A stretch of 64,000 nt of DNA, taken from the NCBI GenBank assembly GCA_902494875.1, contig CABUUO010000006.1, positions 1 to 64,000 of the forward strand. Direction: 5' to 3'. How positions within the stretch are numbered: the first letter of the stretch is position 1; every line of letters starts with the position of its first letter. The DNA is from an uncultured Pseudomonadota bacterium. GTDB lineage: Bacteria > Pseudomonadota > Alphaproteobacteria > RF32 > CAG-239. A program made the position numbers and the translations under genes. Positions 7,317 to 16,500 of the stretch are shown piece by piece. Under the pieces are notes generated by a model. The model was not told where the DNA came from. It saw only the letters and a program-made list of their open reading frames with translations, and did no database searches.

Positions 7317-9098
7317 ATGAGTTGCTTAACTGAGGATGAAGTTAGAGATTTAGCTAAAAATACTTTACATCTTGCAAACGAAAAATATGTTAAAGCTGGT
7401 GTTGGACAATTAACATCTTTCAATCAGCTTGGATTTAAAGGTGTTCAAGACAAACCCGATGGTTGGTATCTACCTAAAAATACAAACGATGTTGCAATTA
7501 TTCTTGAAACAAAAAACAGCAATATCGATATTTCCAAGCAAAATTGGATAAATGAACTTATAAAAAATATTAAAATCACTTTAACAAAATATAAAAAAGT
7601 TATCGGCATTTTATATAATGGTGAAGATGTTATTGTTTATAAAAATCTTGAACAGATTAAAACCGTTAACACCTTGCAAAACAAAGAATATTATTTGAGT
7701 TTGTTTAAGGAAAATAAAATTGATAAACAACAAATATATAATGTAACAAAAAAGATTAATGATAGTTTACATTTTCAGTTTGGCATAAAAAATTTATATC
7801 ATCGAATGATTTTTACTGCCTGTGCTTTAGTCGCCGAAAGATATGGTGCTCAATTAAGTAAAATAAAAGGAATGGACTATCCCACCTTTCATACGACTAT
7901 ACATTCAACATTAGCAAAATCATTGCTAGATGCTAAGAAACAAAATCAAAAGTTAGATATTTTGCTTGAAGTTTATAGTGAAATTAAAATGAACTCTACG
8001 GAAAACCAAGAAGCTATAGATAATTTTATTGATAATATTGTAGAAATATCAGATTCCATAAATTCAGATTTTTGGAATGGTGAAGACGTTATGGCGATTT
8101 TCTTTAATGAGTTCAACCGTTATAAAGGAAAAACAGAAAGTGGACAGGTCTTTACACCAGACCATATAACTTCTTTTATGTATCGCCTAATCAATGTTGA
8201 TAAAGATGATGTTGTACTTGATGCTGCTTGCGGAAGTGGTTCATTTTTAGTTAAAGCTATGTGCAATATGATAAAGGAAGCTGGTGGTGTTAAAACTCAT
8301 AAAGCAAGCGATATTAAGCAAAGACAATTATACGGCATTGAGTTTGATAGGCAAATATATGCTCTTGCTTGCGCTAATATGTTAATTCATAAAGATGGTA
8401 AAACTAATTTGGAACAATTAGATACAAGAACAGAAACAGCTTGTGAGTGGATAAAAGATAAACCCATTACTAAAGTTTTAATGAATCCTCCTTTTGAAAA
8501 CAAATATGGTTGCATTGAAATTGTTACAAATGTTTTGAATAATGTAAAAGCAGGAACGATATGTGCTTTTATTCTACCTGATAAAAAGTTGGAAAAGGTT
8601 GGAAATAAAGGTAAAAATATCTTAAAGAAACATTCATTAAAAAAAATAATCAAATTATCCGAAAAAACATTTTTTGAAGGTGTAACAACATCTGTATTTG
8701 TGTTTGAGGCAGGAAAACCACAAAACGATGATGAAATATTTTCATGCTATATTGAAGAAGATGGCTTGGAAACTGTTAAGAATCAAGGTCGTCAGGATAT
8801 AAAAGATAAATGGAAAGCCTTGGAAGATTATTGGATTGATATTATAAAGAAACAATCGGGAAACGATACGATTCAGTGGTTAAAACCTTCAGAATGCTTG
8901 AGTTATCAAATGCCCAAAGCAGAATTTAAAATATATGAAGAAGATTTTACAAAGACTGTTATGGATTATATGATGTTTGAGCAGGGTATTGATGTTAAGG
9001 AACTAAAAGACAGTTTGATAGATAAGGTTTTATATTCTAGTGATATACAAGCAAAAGATGATATAATTTCCATTCGCTTAAAGACTAAGGACAAATAA
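7317..9098 (+). CDS. BcgIA-like restriction endonuclease-methyltransferase subunit
   Basis: The 593-residue protein has a nuclease-like N-terminus with Asp48 and Glu64-Thr-Lys66 (a PD-(D/E)xK pattern), a helical linker, then an N6-adenine methylase core: GQVFTP (276-281), the SAM-binding motif DAACGSGSF (302-310) and catalytic NPPF (390-393). The fused nuclease and methylase, followed at once by a separate specificity gene, is the plan of type IIB enzymes such as BcgI, which cut on both sides of a bipartite site. It could also be a type I-like HsdM with a decayed nuclease. AAGGA at its end is the ribosome site of the next gene, so expression of the two is coupled. Confidence 0.85.
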   Translation: MSCLTEDEVRDLAKNTLHLANEKYVKAGVGQLTSFNQLGFKGVQDKPDGWYLPKNTNDVAIILETKNSNIDISKQNWINELIKNIKITLTKYKKVIGILYNGEDVIVYKNLEQIKTVNTLQNKEYYLSLFKENKIDKQQIYNVTKKINDSLHFQFGIKNLYHRMIFTACALVAERYGAQLSKIKGMDYPTFHTTIHSTLAKSLLDAKKQNQKLDILLEVYSEIKMNSTENQEAIDNFIDNIVEISDSINSDFWNGEDVMAIFFNEFNRYKGKTESGQVFTPDHITSFMYRLINVDKDDVVLDAACGSGSFLVKAMCNMIKEAGGVKTHKASDIKQRQLYGIEFDRQIYALACANMLIHKDGKTNLEQLDTRTETACEWIKDKPITKVLMNPPFENKYGCIEIVTNVLNNVKAGTICAFILPDKKLEKVGNKGKNILKKHSLKKIIKLSEKTFFEGVTTSVFVFEAGKPQNDDEIFSCYIEEDGLETVKNQGRQDIKDKWKALEDYWIDIIKKQSGNDTIQWLKPSECLSYQMPKAEFKIYEEDFTKTVMDYMMFEQGIDVKELKDSLIDKVLYSSDIQAKDDIISIRLKTKDK

Positions 9099-9099
9099 T

Positions 9100-9678
9100 A
9101 TGAAAGAAATTGATACAAATAAATGGCATCAATTTAAAATATCTGATATATTTGAAACAGAAACAGTTGGCAAAAAAGTCCAAGTTCCAACAGGTGCCTA
9201 TGTTGCTAAAAAAGATTTAACAGATGGATCGCTTCCTCGGATATCTGTAAGTGGTATAAATAACGGAATTTCAGGTTATTATACTGATAATATTGACACA
9301 GCAGATTATAGGATTTTTGAAAACTTTATAAGTGTTTCATTTTTAGGAACCGTATTCTATCAGAGTGGAAAAGCATCTTTAGATATGAAGGTTCACTGTC
9401 TAAAGCCTAAGAATATGTACCTAAACAATTATATTGCTTGGTTTTTGGTTTCAGTTATAAGAAAAGTTATTACTTATAGTACATATAGTGATCAGTTATC
9501 TAGTACAGTGCTACCCAATTTAGTTATTACACTTCCCGCAAATTTAAATATAAACGGAGAATATGAACCTGATTGGCAATATATGGAAGACTATATCAAA
9601 GAAATAGAAAAGAAAGTTCAGTTCAGTTCAGTTCAGTTCAGTTCAGTCTGTCATCTAAAACCGAAAAAGAAAATATAG
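9100..9678 (+). CDS. specificity subunit (BcgIB/HsdS-like), first half as now in frame
   Basis: It starts one base after the methylase stop, with AAGGA eight bases upstream. Residues 1-170 are one target-recognition half: WHQFKISDIFE, then a GINNG motif and, at its end, PDWQYMEDYIKEIEKK, the conserved helix of S subunits. The frame then enters a GTTCA repeat tract (read as VQFSS) and stops at 9676-9678. The second half lies in another frame. With one repeat unit fewer (five), or two more (eight), the two halves would join. In the state seen here the product is a half-subunit of 192 residues. Confidence 0.8.
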   Translation: MKEIDTNKWHQFKISDIFETETVGKKVQVPTGAYVAKKDLTDGSLPRISVSGINNGISGYYTDNIDTADYRIFENFISVSFLGTVFYQSGKASLDMKVHCLKPKNMYLNNYIAWFLVSVIRKVITYSTYSDQLSSTVLPNLVITLPANLNINGEYEPDWQYMEDYIKEIEKKVQFSSVQFSSVCHLKPKKKI

Positions 9679-10187
9679 ATTGCAAACAATGGAAAGAATT
9701 TCTATTAGGTGGAAAAAATGGGATATTTGATATAAAAAAGGGTTCACGTTTAACTAAAGCAGATATGAAAGACGGAAATATAAATTTTATTGGAGCAACT
9801 TCTTTTAATAATGGTGTAACAAATCATATTTCTAATAAGGCAAAAATACATCCATCTAATACTATAACTGTTAATTATAATGGGTCAGTAGGGGAAGCTT
9901 TTTATCAAACAACGCAATTTTGGGCATCTGATGATGTTAATATTTTATATCCAAAATTTCTACTGACTAAAAAAATAGCCTTGTTTATTATTCCTTTAAT
10001 TAAATTTGCAGGGTTAAACTATAAATTCATAGACAAATGGAAACTAGAAGATATGGAAAAAACTACCATTTTTTTGCCTACAACTAAAGACAATAATCCT
10101 GACTAGAATTACATGGAGAACTATATTACACAGATAGAAACTAGGGCTCATAGTCGAATAAATTATTTAAAACAAACAACAGAATAA
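9573..10187 (+). pseudogene. specificity subunit, second half, out of frame and with an amber codon
   Basis: Downstream of the repeat tract the third frame encodes the second recognition half: WKEFLLGGKNGIFDIKKG, then FNNGVTNH, matching the layout of the first half. The frame ends at TAG 10104-10106 directly after NPD. In the first half the same place reads PDWQYMEDYI; after the TAG the same frame continues NYMENYITQIETR to TAA at 10185-10187. The TAG therefore most likely replaces the conserved Trp (TGG) and removes the last 26 residues. Joined with five repeats and a restored Trp, the full protein would have 360 residues, close to the size of BcgIB. Confidence 0.75.
9615..9647 (+). repeat. 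GTTCA x6 simple repeat, phase-variation tract
   Basis: Six perfect GTTCA units fill 9616-9645, with matching bases on each side. The tract lies inside the specificity gene at the joint between its two halves. A change of one 5-bp unit shifts the frame. Unit counts of 2 modulo 3 (five, eight) put both halves in one frame, while six and seven do not. This is the classic form of slipped-strand phase variation; that it varies in this strain is inference. Confidence 0.85.
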
Positions 10188-10425
10188 ATCCGCGGATTGC
10201 GAATTCACTCCAGCCATAATTCACAAACCATCATTTTGGCGGTTTTTTCTTTTATTTACAAGCGTTTAAGCTAGTTCGAATGTTTGATACCCAATGTTCC
10301 ATACCCCAAATAATCTTTGAACTAATTTATAAAGAATCTAGCACATTCAAAGGGTTAAAAAGATAAAAAGAACAATGAGACTTTTATTTAATAAATTTAT
10401 TAAATGAATTTACTTTAGGACATGC

Positions 10426-10611
10426 TTGATACCCTCTAAGAAAGAAATTTCATCTGAAGATTATGGCTTAGCTCAAGGACAAGGACGTGATTTTGCCCGC
10501 TTGACAGATAAGCTGGTTGAAAAAGAGTATAAATATGCTTTTGACAACAACGATGCAATTCTTGATTTGCAAATTAAGGCACGCTATCATTACGGTAAAG
10601 ATAAAATTTGA
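10426..10611 (+). CDS. hypothetical protein or gene tail, 61 residues
   Basis: The frame opens only with TTG and no clear ribosome site, so it may be the remaining end of a longer gene. The sequence is charged, with a helical C-terminal half (KLVEKEYKYAFDNNDAILDL). It ends 12 bases before the AIPR gene and would be co-transcribed with it. I do not recognise the family. The 238 bases before it hold no other gene. Confidence 0.35.
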   Translation: MIPSKKEISSEDYGLAQGQGRDFARLTDKLVEKEYKYAFDNNDAILDLQIKARYHYGKDKI

Positions 10612-10623
10612 AGGAGTATATCT

Positions 10624-12480
10624 ATGCCATCTACAAATAATGAAACCTATGATTACATAATTAATAAGATAAATTCTATCAAGAATCAGTATCCCTCTCT
10701 ACGTAATAAAACAAATGACTATGTTTTCAATGCCCTTGTTGTGAAGTCTATGTTCTACAAGAATCCTGCTAATGAGGTAACAGGAAATGATTTTGATGAT
10801 ATTATTGTTGATGGTCATGCAGATGGTGGGGCAGATATTTTACTTACTGATCCAAATAGCGAGACTGATGATTTGATAATTGGACAATCAAAATTCTACA
10901 AAATAATCTCACTTGAAGAGTGCTCAAACGCAATTAATAAGATGGCAGATTTTTACCTTGACTTAAGCCAAGGGCATTATGAAAACGTAAATGAAATGGT
11001 TGCACAAAGGTTTTCTTGGTTGAATGGTAATGTCGGTGATGAATCTAAAATCAAATTTGTATTATTTACAAGTGCACCTAAAAATAATATCAGATTTGAT
11101 AGACTACAAAAAACATTGTATAACAAATTAGCTGACCAAAGTAAATTTGAACTAATCGTTTTGTTTGATACAGACATTATTGAGGAAATCAAGGACGCAG
11201 AGTCACGAAGGCCATCTATTGACAGTGGTGAAATCGATATTGATATAGCTAGTAATTGGTTGAAATACGAAGATATGGCTGCTATTGTCAATGTATCTGC
11301 CTTTTCTATAAAGGAACTATATGTTAAACATGGTAATAATTTATTGGCAAGAAATCTGCGATATCATGTCTCTGGGGCAAGTGTTGACAGAGCTATAGAA
11401 GATTCAATTAATAACAAACCCGAGTTGTTTTGGCTAAAAAACAATGGAATCACAATAATATGTGATGATTTCAAATTAGACAGCAAGAAGGTTAAACTTA
11501 CTAACTTTTCTATCGTAAATGGTGGTCAAACTACATATAAAATTAGAAAAAACAAAAACATTTCAAAGGATTATGATTTTTACTTACCTTGTAAAATTGT
11601 AAAAGTACAGGGAAAAAACGAGGATGAAAAAAGTAATTTTAGTTTAGAGATTGCTAAGGCGACTAATTCTCAAAAGGCAATTAAAAATTCAGACCTAAAA
11701 GCAAATGCTCCTGAACAAGTAAGATTCAGCCAAGCAATGAGAGATGTGGGTATTTTTTATCAAACAAAGCGTGGAGAGGATATTCCAACTACATATAAAG
11801 CTAGAGAGTTACACTCTGATATTACACAAATAGGAAAACTGTGTTTGTCTGGTATATTTCAAATGCCATGCTCTAGCAGAAATAAACCTTCGACTATTTA
11901 TGCTGATCGGTATTACAATGATATATTTAATGGGAATCAACAGAAGATAGCAAAGCTTTGTAAGGAATTGCTATATATAGATTACTACTTTGATAATATA
12001 TTTAAAAAACAATATTTGAAAGAACTTTCAGAAGATACAGATGCAGATATAAAAAAACAGTTTGCAAGTAATGCAAGAACCGTGTGCACCGCATTTGTCG
12101 TGTTAGCATCTCGCTATTATCAAAATAATTTTAGGATCACTGACTTGAATATTATATTTAAAGCGGCTGACAATGACAAATTGTCTGATAATACGGATGT
12201 ATACAATATTGTAAAGAATATTGAAGGTATTAGTTGGATATTACCTCCCGAAATATTTGCAAATAAAGATAAGTATGATAAAATATTGTATAAGTTATTT
12301 TCTTTGATAATTCTGTATGGAAGTCATGACTTAATGATGTTGTCGAGAACTTCAACCGAATCTGTAGTGGCATCAAATTACTTAAAGAAAGATAAAAATT
12401 ATATAGATATAATTCATATGAATTGGAGTTTTATTGAAAAAGAAATCAAAGATATTTTTAGTGATTTACAAAATAAGTAA
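10624..12480 (+). CDS. AIPR-family (abortive infection phage resistance) protein
   Basis: The 618-residue protein carries the AIPR signature: NNGITIICDD (273-282) and IVNGGQTT (297-304), followed by a helical C-terminal region. Its N-terminal 190 residues look like a PD-(D/E)xK nuclease fold, with GGAD (Asp71) and GQSK (Gln88-x-Lys90). AIPR proteins are linked with phage defence and are often found beside restriction systems, as here. AAGGAG lies seven bases before the ATG, a strong start. The gene is AT-rich like the rest of the island. Family assignment is firm; target and mechanism are open. Confidence 0.85.
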   Translation: MPSTNNETYDYIINKINSIKNQYPSLRNKTNDYVFNALVVKSMFYKNPANEVTGNDFDDIIVDGHADGGADILLTDPNSETDDLIIGQSKFYKIISLEECSNAINKMADFYLDLSQGHYENVNEMVAQRFSWLNGNVGDESKIKFVLFTSAPKNNIRFDRLQKTLYNKLADQSKFELIVLFDTDIIEEIKDAESRRPSIDSGEIDIDIASNWLKYEDMAAIVNVSAFSIKELYVKHGNNLLARNLRYHVSGASVDRAIEDSINNKPELFWLKNNGITIICDDFKLDSKKVKLTNFSIVNGGQTTYKIRKNKNISKDYDFYLPCKIVKVQGKNEDEKSNFSLEIAKATNSQKAIKNSDLKANAPEQVRFSQAMRDVGIFYQTKRGEDIPTTYKARELHSDITQIGKLCLSGIFQMPCSSRNKPSTIYADRYYNDIFNGNQQKIAKLCKELLYIDYYFDNIFKKQYLKELSEDTDADIKKQFASNARTVCTAFVVLASRYYQNNFRITDLNIIFKAADNDKLSDNTDVYNIVKNIEGISWILPPEIFANKDKYDKILYKLFSLIILYGSHDLMMLSRTSTESVVASNYLKKDKNYIDIIHMNWSFIEKEIKDIFSDLQNK

Positions 12481-12771
12481 ATTATTTGGTTCTCATTATA
12501 GGCTTTTCCCCAGCTGTATCCTTTCTGATTTTCATAAAGTTTTTAGCTATTCCTTTTGCCGAACAATCATTATTATAGCGAGATGTGCTAGTAATAATTT
12601 AATACAAGCACTTTATGCTATGGATCGGGAACGGATTAAAGCCGAACTCAATACCGGTACAGATGTTGTTTTGACATTTTTCCGCAACTGCATTACAATA
12701 CCTATTTTATTATGACAGGCGCCTAAGATCGCCATAACAAACAGTTTTTACAGAGAACCCACGAAAAGAAT
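12481..12771. other. island right border, coding remnant
   Basis: No intact gene is visible. On the plus strand near 12,580-12,715 the frame reads LIQALYAMDRERIKAEL, then TGTDVVLTFFRN, which looks like true protein sequence without a usable start, probably the tail of a lost gene. Base composition changes from AT-rich to host-like after about 12,720, so the island border is placed here. Confidence 0.4.
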
Positions 12772-13218
12772 ATGAAAAAAGAAGCAACACTGTCAATTAT
12801 AGAAGACACCAAAAACCACAAGTTTCTCATGATTCGCCACCACCGGGGCATCAACAAAGGCTGTATCAACTTTCCCGGCGGGAAAAAGGAAGCAAATGAA
12901 ACGATTGAGGAATGCGTCAGACGTGAAACACTGGAAGAAACGGGGCTGACCATCCTTAACCCCGTCAACGTCGGATATGTTGAATTTCCCCGCTTTGATT
13001 TCTATGTTCACATTTTTAAAAGCACTGAATTTACCGGAACAATCAGGCAAAATTCCGATGAGGTTGAAACCTTCTGGCAAAATGCCGAAGACATTCCCTA
13101 TGGCGAAATGCGTGAAGCCGATCAGGATTTCATTCCTGAAATTTTAAGCGGGAAATATGTCAAAAAAAGATATATCTACGACGAAAATTTTAAACTGCAA
13201 AAAATAATCTGCCTGTAA
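12772..13218 (+). CDS. NUDIX hydrolase
   Basis: A complete Nudix box is present: Gly37, Glu43, then RETLEETGL at 51-59, matching Gx5Ex7REUxEExGU. The family cleaves nucleoside diphosphate-linked substrates, with Mg2+ held by the Glu residues. Its 148-residue length and the GGK before the box resemble MutT-type 8-oxo-dGTP or NTP pyrophosphatases, but the substrate cannot be fixed. It stands beside an alkyl-DNA repair-like gene, which would fit a nucleotide- or DNA-cleaning role. The ribosome site is weak. Confidence 0.85.
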   Translation: MKKEATLSIIEDTKNHKFLMIRHHRGINKGCINFPGGKKEANETIEECVRRETLEETGLTILNPVNVGYVEFPRFDFYVHIFKSTEFTGTIRQNSDEVETFWQNAEDIPYGEMREADQDFIPEILSGKYVKKRYIYDENFKLQKIICL

Positions 13219-13253
13219 TTTCAGCCTTTTCTGTCAAATACGGAGTTTAAATA

Positions 13254-13562
13254 TTGTCTCATATACTGAATAATGAACTGGCCTACGAAATACTGTCCGT
13301 CGTCGAAGAAATCCCCGAGGGAAAAGCGGCTACTTACGGACAAATAGCCAGACTCATCGGCCGCCCTCAAAACGCGCGGCTGGTCGGCCAGGTTTTAAGC
13401 CGGGCATCGCTCTACGGTCGTTATCCCTGCCACCGGGTCGTCAACCGCTGCGGCAGGCTGGTACCGGGCTGGAATGACCAGAAACGGCTGCTGGAACAGG
13501 AAGGTATTGCAATGAAAGATGACACACACATAAACTTAAAACAGCATATATGGGAATATTGA
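13254..13562 (+). CDS. MGMT/alkyltransferase-like DNA repair protein, short form
   Basis: The 102-residue protein covers only the DNA-binding/active-site domain of O6-alkylguanine transferases. It has the helix-turn-helix AATYGQIARLIG, the Arg finger region and PCHRV (58-62) with the acceptor Cys59. The length is that of ATL proteins, which usually have Trp or Ala in place of this Cys; here the Cys is kept, so alkyl transfer is possible. The start is TTG, supported by CGGAG eight bases upstream. It repairs or flags O6-alkylguanine in DNA. It follows the NUDIX gene by 35 bases. Confidence 0.85.
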   Translation: MSHILNNELAYEILSVVEEIPEGKAATYGQIARLIGRPQNARLVGQVLSRASLYGRYPCHRVVNRCGRLVPGWNDQKRLLEQEGIAMKDDTHINLKQHIWEY

Positions 13563-13583
13563 AAGGCTTATCAGACACATTTT

Positions 13584-16500
13584 TCAAAATTTAACCCTCA
13601 AACCGGCGTTCAACATATATGAAGTCGACGCTTTTCCAACCTCAAGAGTCATTGCGCTGTACAAATAAGAATCATCTGACAACGCTGCATTAAAACCAAG
13701 AGAAGCCTCAACCCCCAATCCGCCAAGATCAGACGTCGTTAAATCCGTCTCGGCAAAATTAACTTTGGTTTTTCCCAGCCATTCATTAAAGATACCAAGT
13801 TCTGCAAAAAGTTTCCAAGTTGACTTTTCTCCCTTTGGAAGATATGAAGTCTGTACATTCAAGCGGGAAACAAGTGAATGGGTTTTGTTCACAAAGCCTA
13901 TTCCCCCGCTGTCAGTCTTAAACCTTTTACCGTTTCCGTATGCATAACGCATCTCAAACTTAGGTTCAATCGAAATCACGGAAGATCCGCTGCTGATAAA
14001 TTCCGGCGCCGCCAAATCAAAAGACCGCCCGGTCTCCGCCGTAAAGGTCCAGAAATTGCGTTTAACATCATACCGGTTGACAGCACTATGGTCGCGAATA
14101 TTGTTAAGATCAGTATGAACCCAGAAATGCCGCGCCGTTAAATCGACAAACCACTTTGTATCATCCTGAAACCATGATGCGTAAAGACCGGCAACCGGTG
14201 TTTTACTGTGCCCCTTGGCATCGGTAGCGCCGGACTGAAAAACTCGGATATTGTCCGAACTCAGATAACCGCCCAAGACACCGAAATATGTCCGGCCGCC
14301 CAACAGATTTGCAACTATGTCAAAGCCGCCTTCCATCCCCAGTATCCCCATTCTGGCTCCTGTTTTTTCATGAATCCGCAGTTGTTTGCCGTAACCGCGC
14401 ACCCACAGACCGACCGGAACATCGGGATTATCGCTGCGTAAATCGCCCAGACGTTTTCGAAGTTCGTTCAATCCGGCATTGACAATTGATAAATGCAATG
14501 AGGGAAGACCTTCTATTGACTTGGCTGTCGGAACCAAATTTCCTTCGGTTTGAAGATACCAGTTGGCGTCAGTACCCTGAGCCAAACCATATTCATACGC
14601 TCCGATATCGACTTTATCCCCCGCCAACCTGAATTCAGCATCGCTTACGGCATCTTCAACATTGACAACTTCCAATTCTTTTTGTGTCGGACTGGAACCG
14701 ACAGCCTGAACATCCAAAATCACCGTTCCGGTTGCAGAACCCTTTATTTTCAACAAATCAGAAGTCGTACCGTCCGTCTGAAGCGCAACCACTGCCGAAC
14801 CGTCCGAAACGAAATCGGCAACCGTCAATGTGTTGGCTGAAAAAGAACCGTAGCCGCGCAAATCCAATCGCCCGCCGTTTTTCAACTGCAAATTATCCAC
14901 ATTTCCGCCGTGCAAAAAATGCAAAACGGCTTCATCGGTAATGATATTGGTTCCGCCAAAAAAATGAGTGGCATAAACCTCTGTCAGACCTGCCGACTGC
15001 GTAAAATTTCCCATAAAAAGCCTGTTATCGGAATTTTCGCCAAAAATTAACGTATTCTTCCCGCTCTTATTGATAAACCCCGTACCGGCAAAACCGCCGT
15101 CCATTGACAAAACATTGTCATCTCCCTGAATGTCAACATTAACGTCCCCGCTGGTATTCAGATAAATATCAGCGCCTCCTTCGCTCTGATCCGTGGCTTC
15201 GTTTCCCTTAAATACAATGTTTCCTCCGCTCGTATCAAGAGTCAGCGTACCTAATGTAAAAATCGCGCCGCCTGCAACTGCCCTGTTATTGACAAAAGAA
15301 GAATTTCCCCCGATGACCATATCTCCAAAATTCATTATACCGCCGCCTAAAGACGCTGTGTTTCCGTCAATATAAACGTTTTTGAGTTCAGAATGGCCTG
15401 ATGAATACAACGCTCCGCCATAACCGTTATCAGCCCGGTTTTCCAAAAAAGAAGCGCCGTCAATACTCACCTGTCCGGCAGAACCAGCGCTGACGGCGCC
15501 CCCGTTCCCGGCTGATGCATTTTCTGCAAAAACGCTGTTTCCCGAAATATTCAAAATCGATTCCGTATAAATCGCTCCGCCATCATCAGCCTTGGATTCA
15601 TTGCCTGTAAATTTTGTGCCGTCAATCCAAAGTGTTCCGTCATTATGGGCTATCGCGCCGCCAGCACCCATAACCGCATAATTGTTCTTAAATTCGCTGG
15701 CCCCAATCATATTTTCCGTACTGCCGTTGCGAAGCTTTATAGCCCCGCCGCCGGTTGCATAATTACCGTCAAACAAAGAAGCAGAAATGCTGAGTTTGCC
15801 GACGCTGTTGATCGCGCCACCGAAATCGGAATATCCCTGAGAATTAATCGACGTATAATTTCCGATAAATTTACTGTTATCTATTGTCAGCTGGCTCTTG
15901 TCACCTGTCGTATAAAATGCGCCGCCCTCAGACGCCTTGTTTTCTGAAAACAGAGTTCCGTTCACCCGCACATTGCCCGACGAATAAACCGCACCGCCAT
16001 AATAAGCGCTTGTACGATTGCCTTTAAAAACAGAATTGTCAATTTCCACAGTACTGTTGTTATTAATCGCGCCACCAGACGAAGAAGCCGTATTCTGCAA
16101 AAAGCTGACACCAGAAATCTTAAGCGTTTTACCACTGCCGGCATTATACATTGCACCGCCGTAATCTGCCCTATTGTTTTGAAACACACTTCCTTGCTTA
16201 ATAGTCATATTGCCAATATTGAACACGGCGCCGCCAAATCCGCTGACCGAACGGTTTTCAAAAACGACCTCATCCAAAATCAGGGTTTGAGCATCGCCTC
16301 CCGGCATATTACCGTTTGTAAGCGCAGATCCGGAACCGGTTCCGAACTTAAGATGGTTAATTTCCGAAATGGCATTACTACCCGTAAAGGTCATCTTGCC
16401 TGTAAGCTCTGCCGAACCGTCCCCTGTAATTGATACATTTTTCTTTATCGTTCCGGAATCCCCGTGAGTTCCTGATACGCTGATTTCATAAGTTCCACCG

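Noticed and set aside
12434..12715. 93-codon frame after the AIPR gene
   Set aside because: It starts inside the AIPR gene and its first half is not protein-like. Only its end looks like a coding relic, noted as a remnant.
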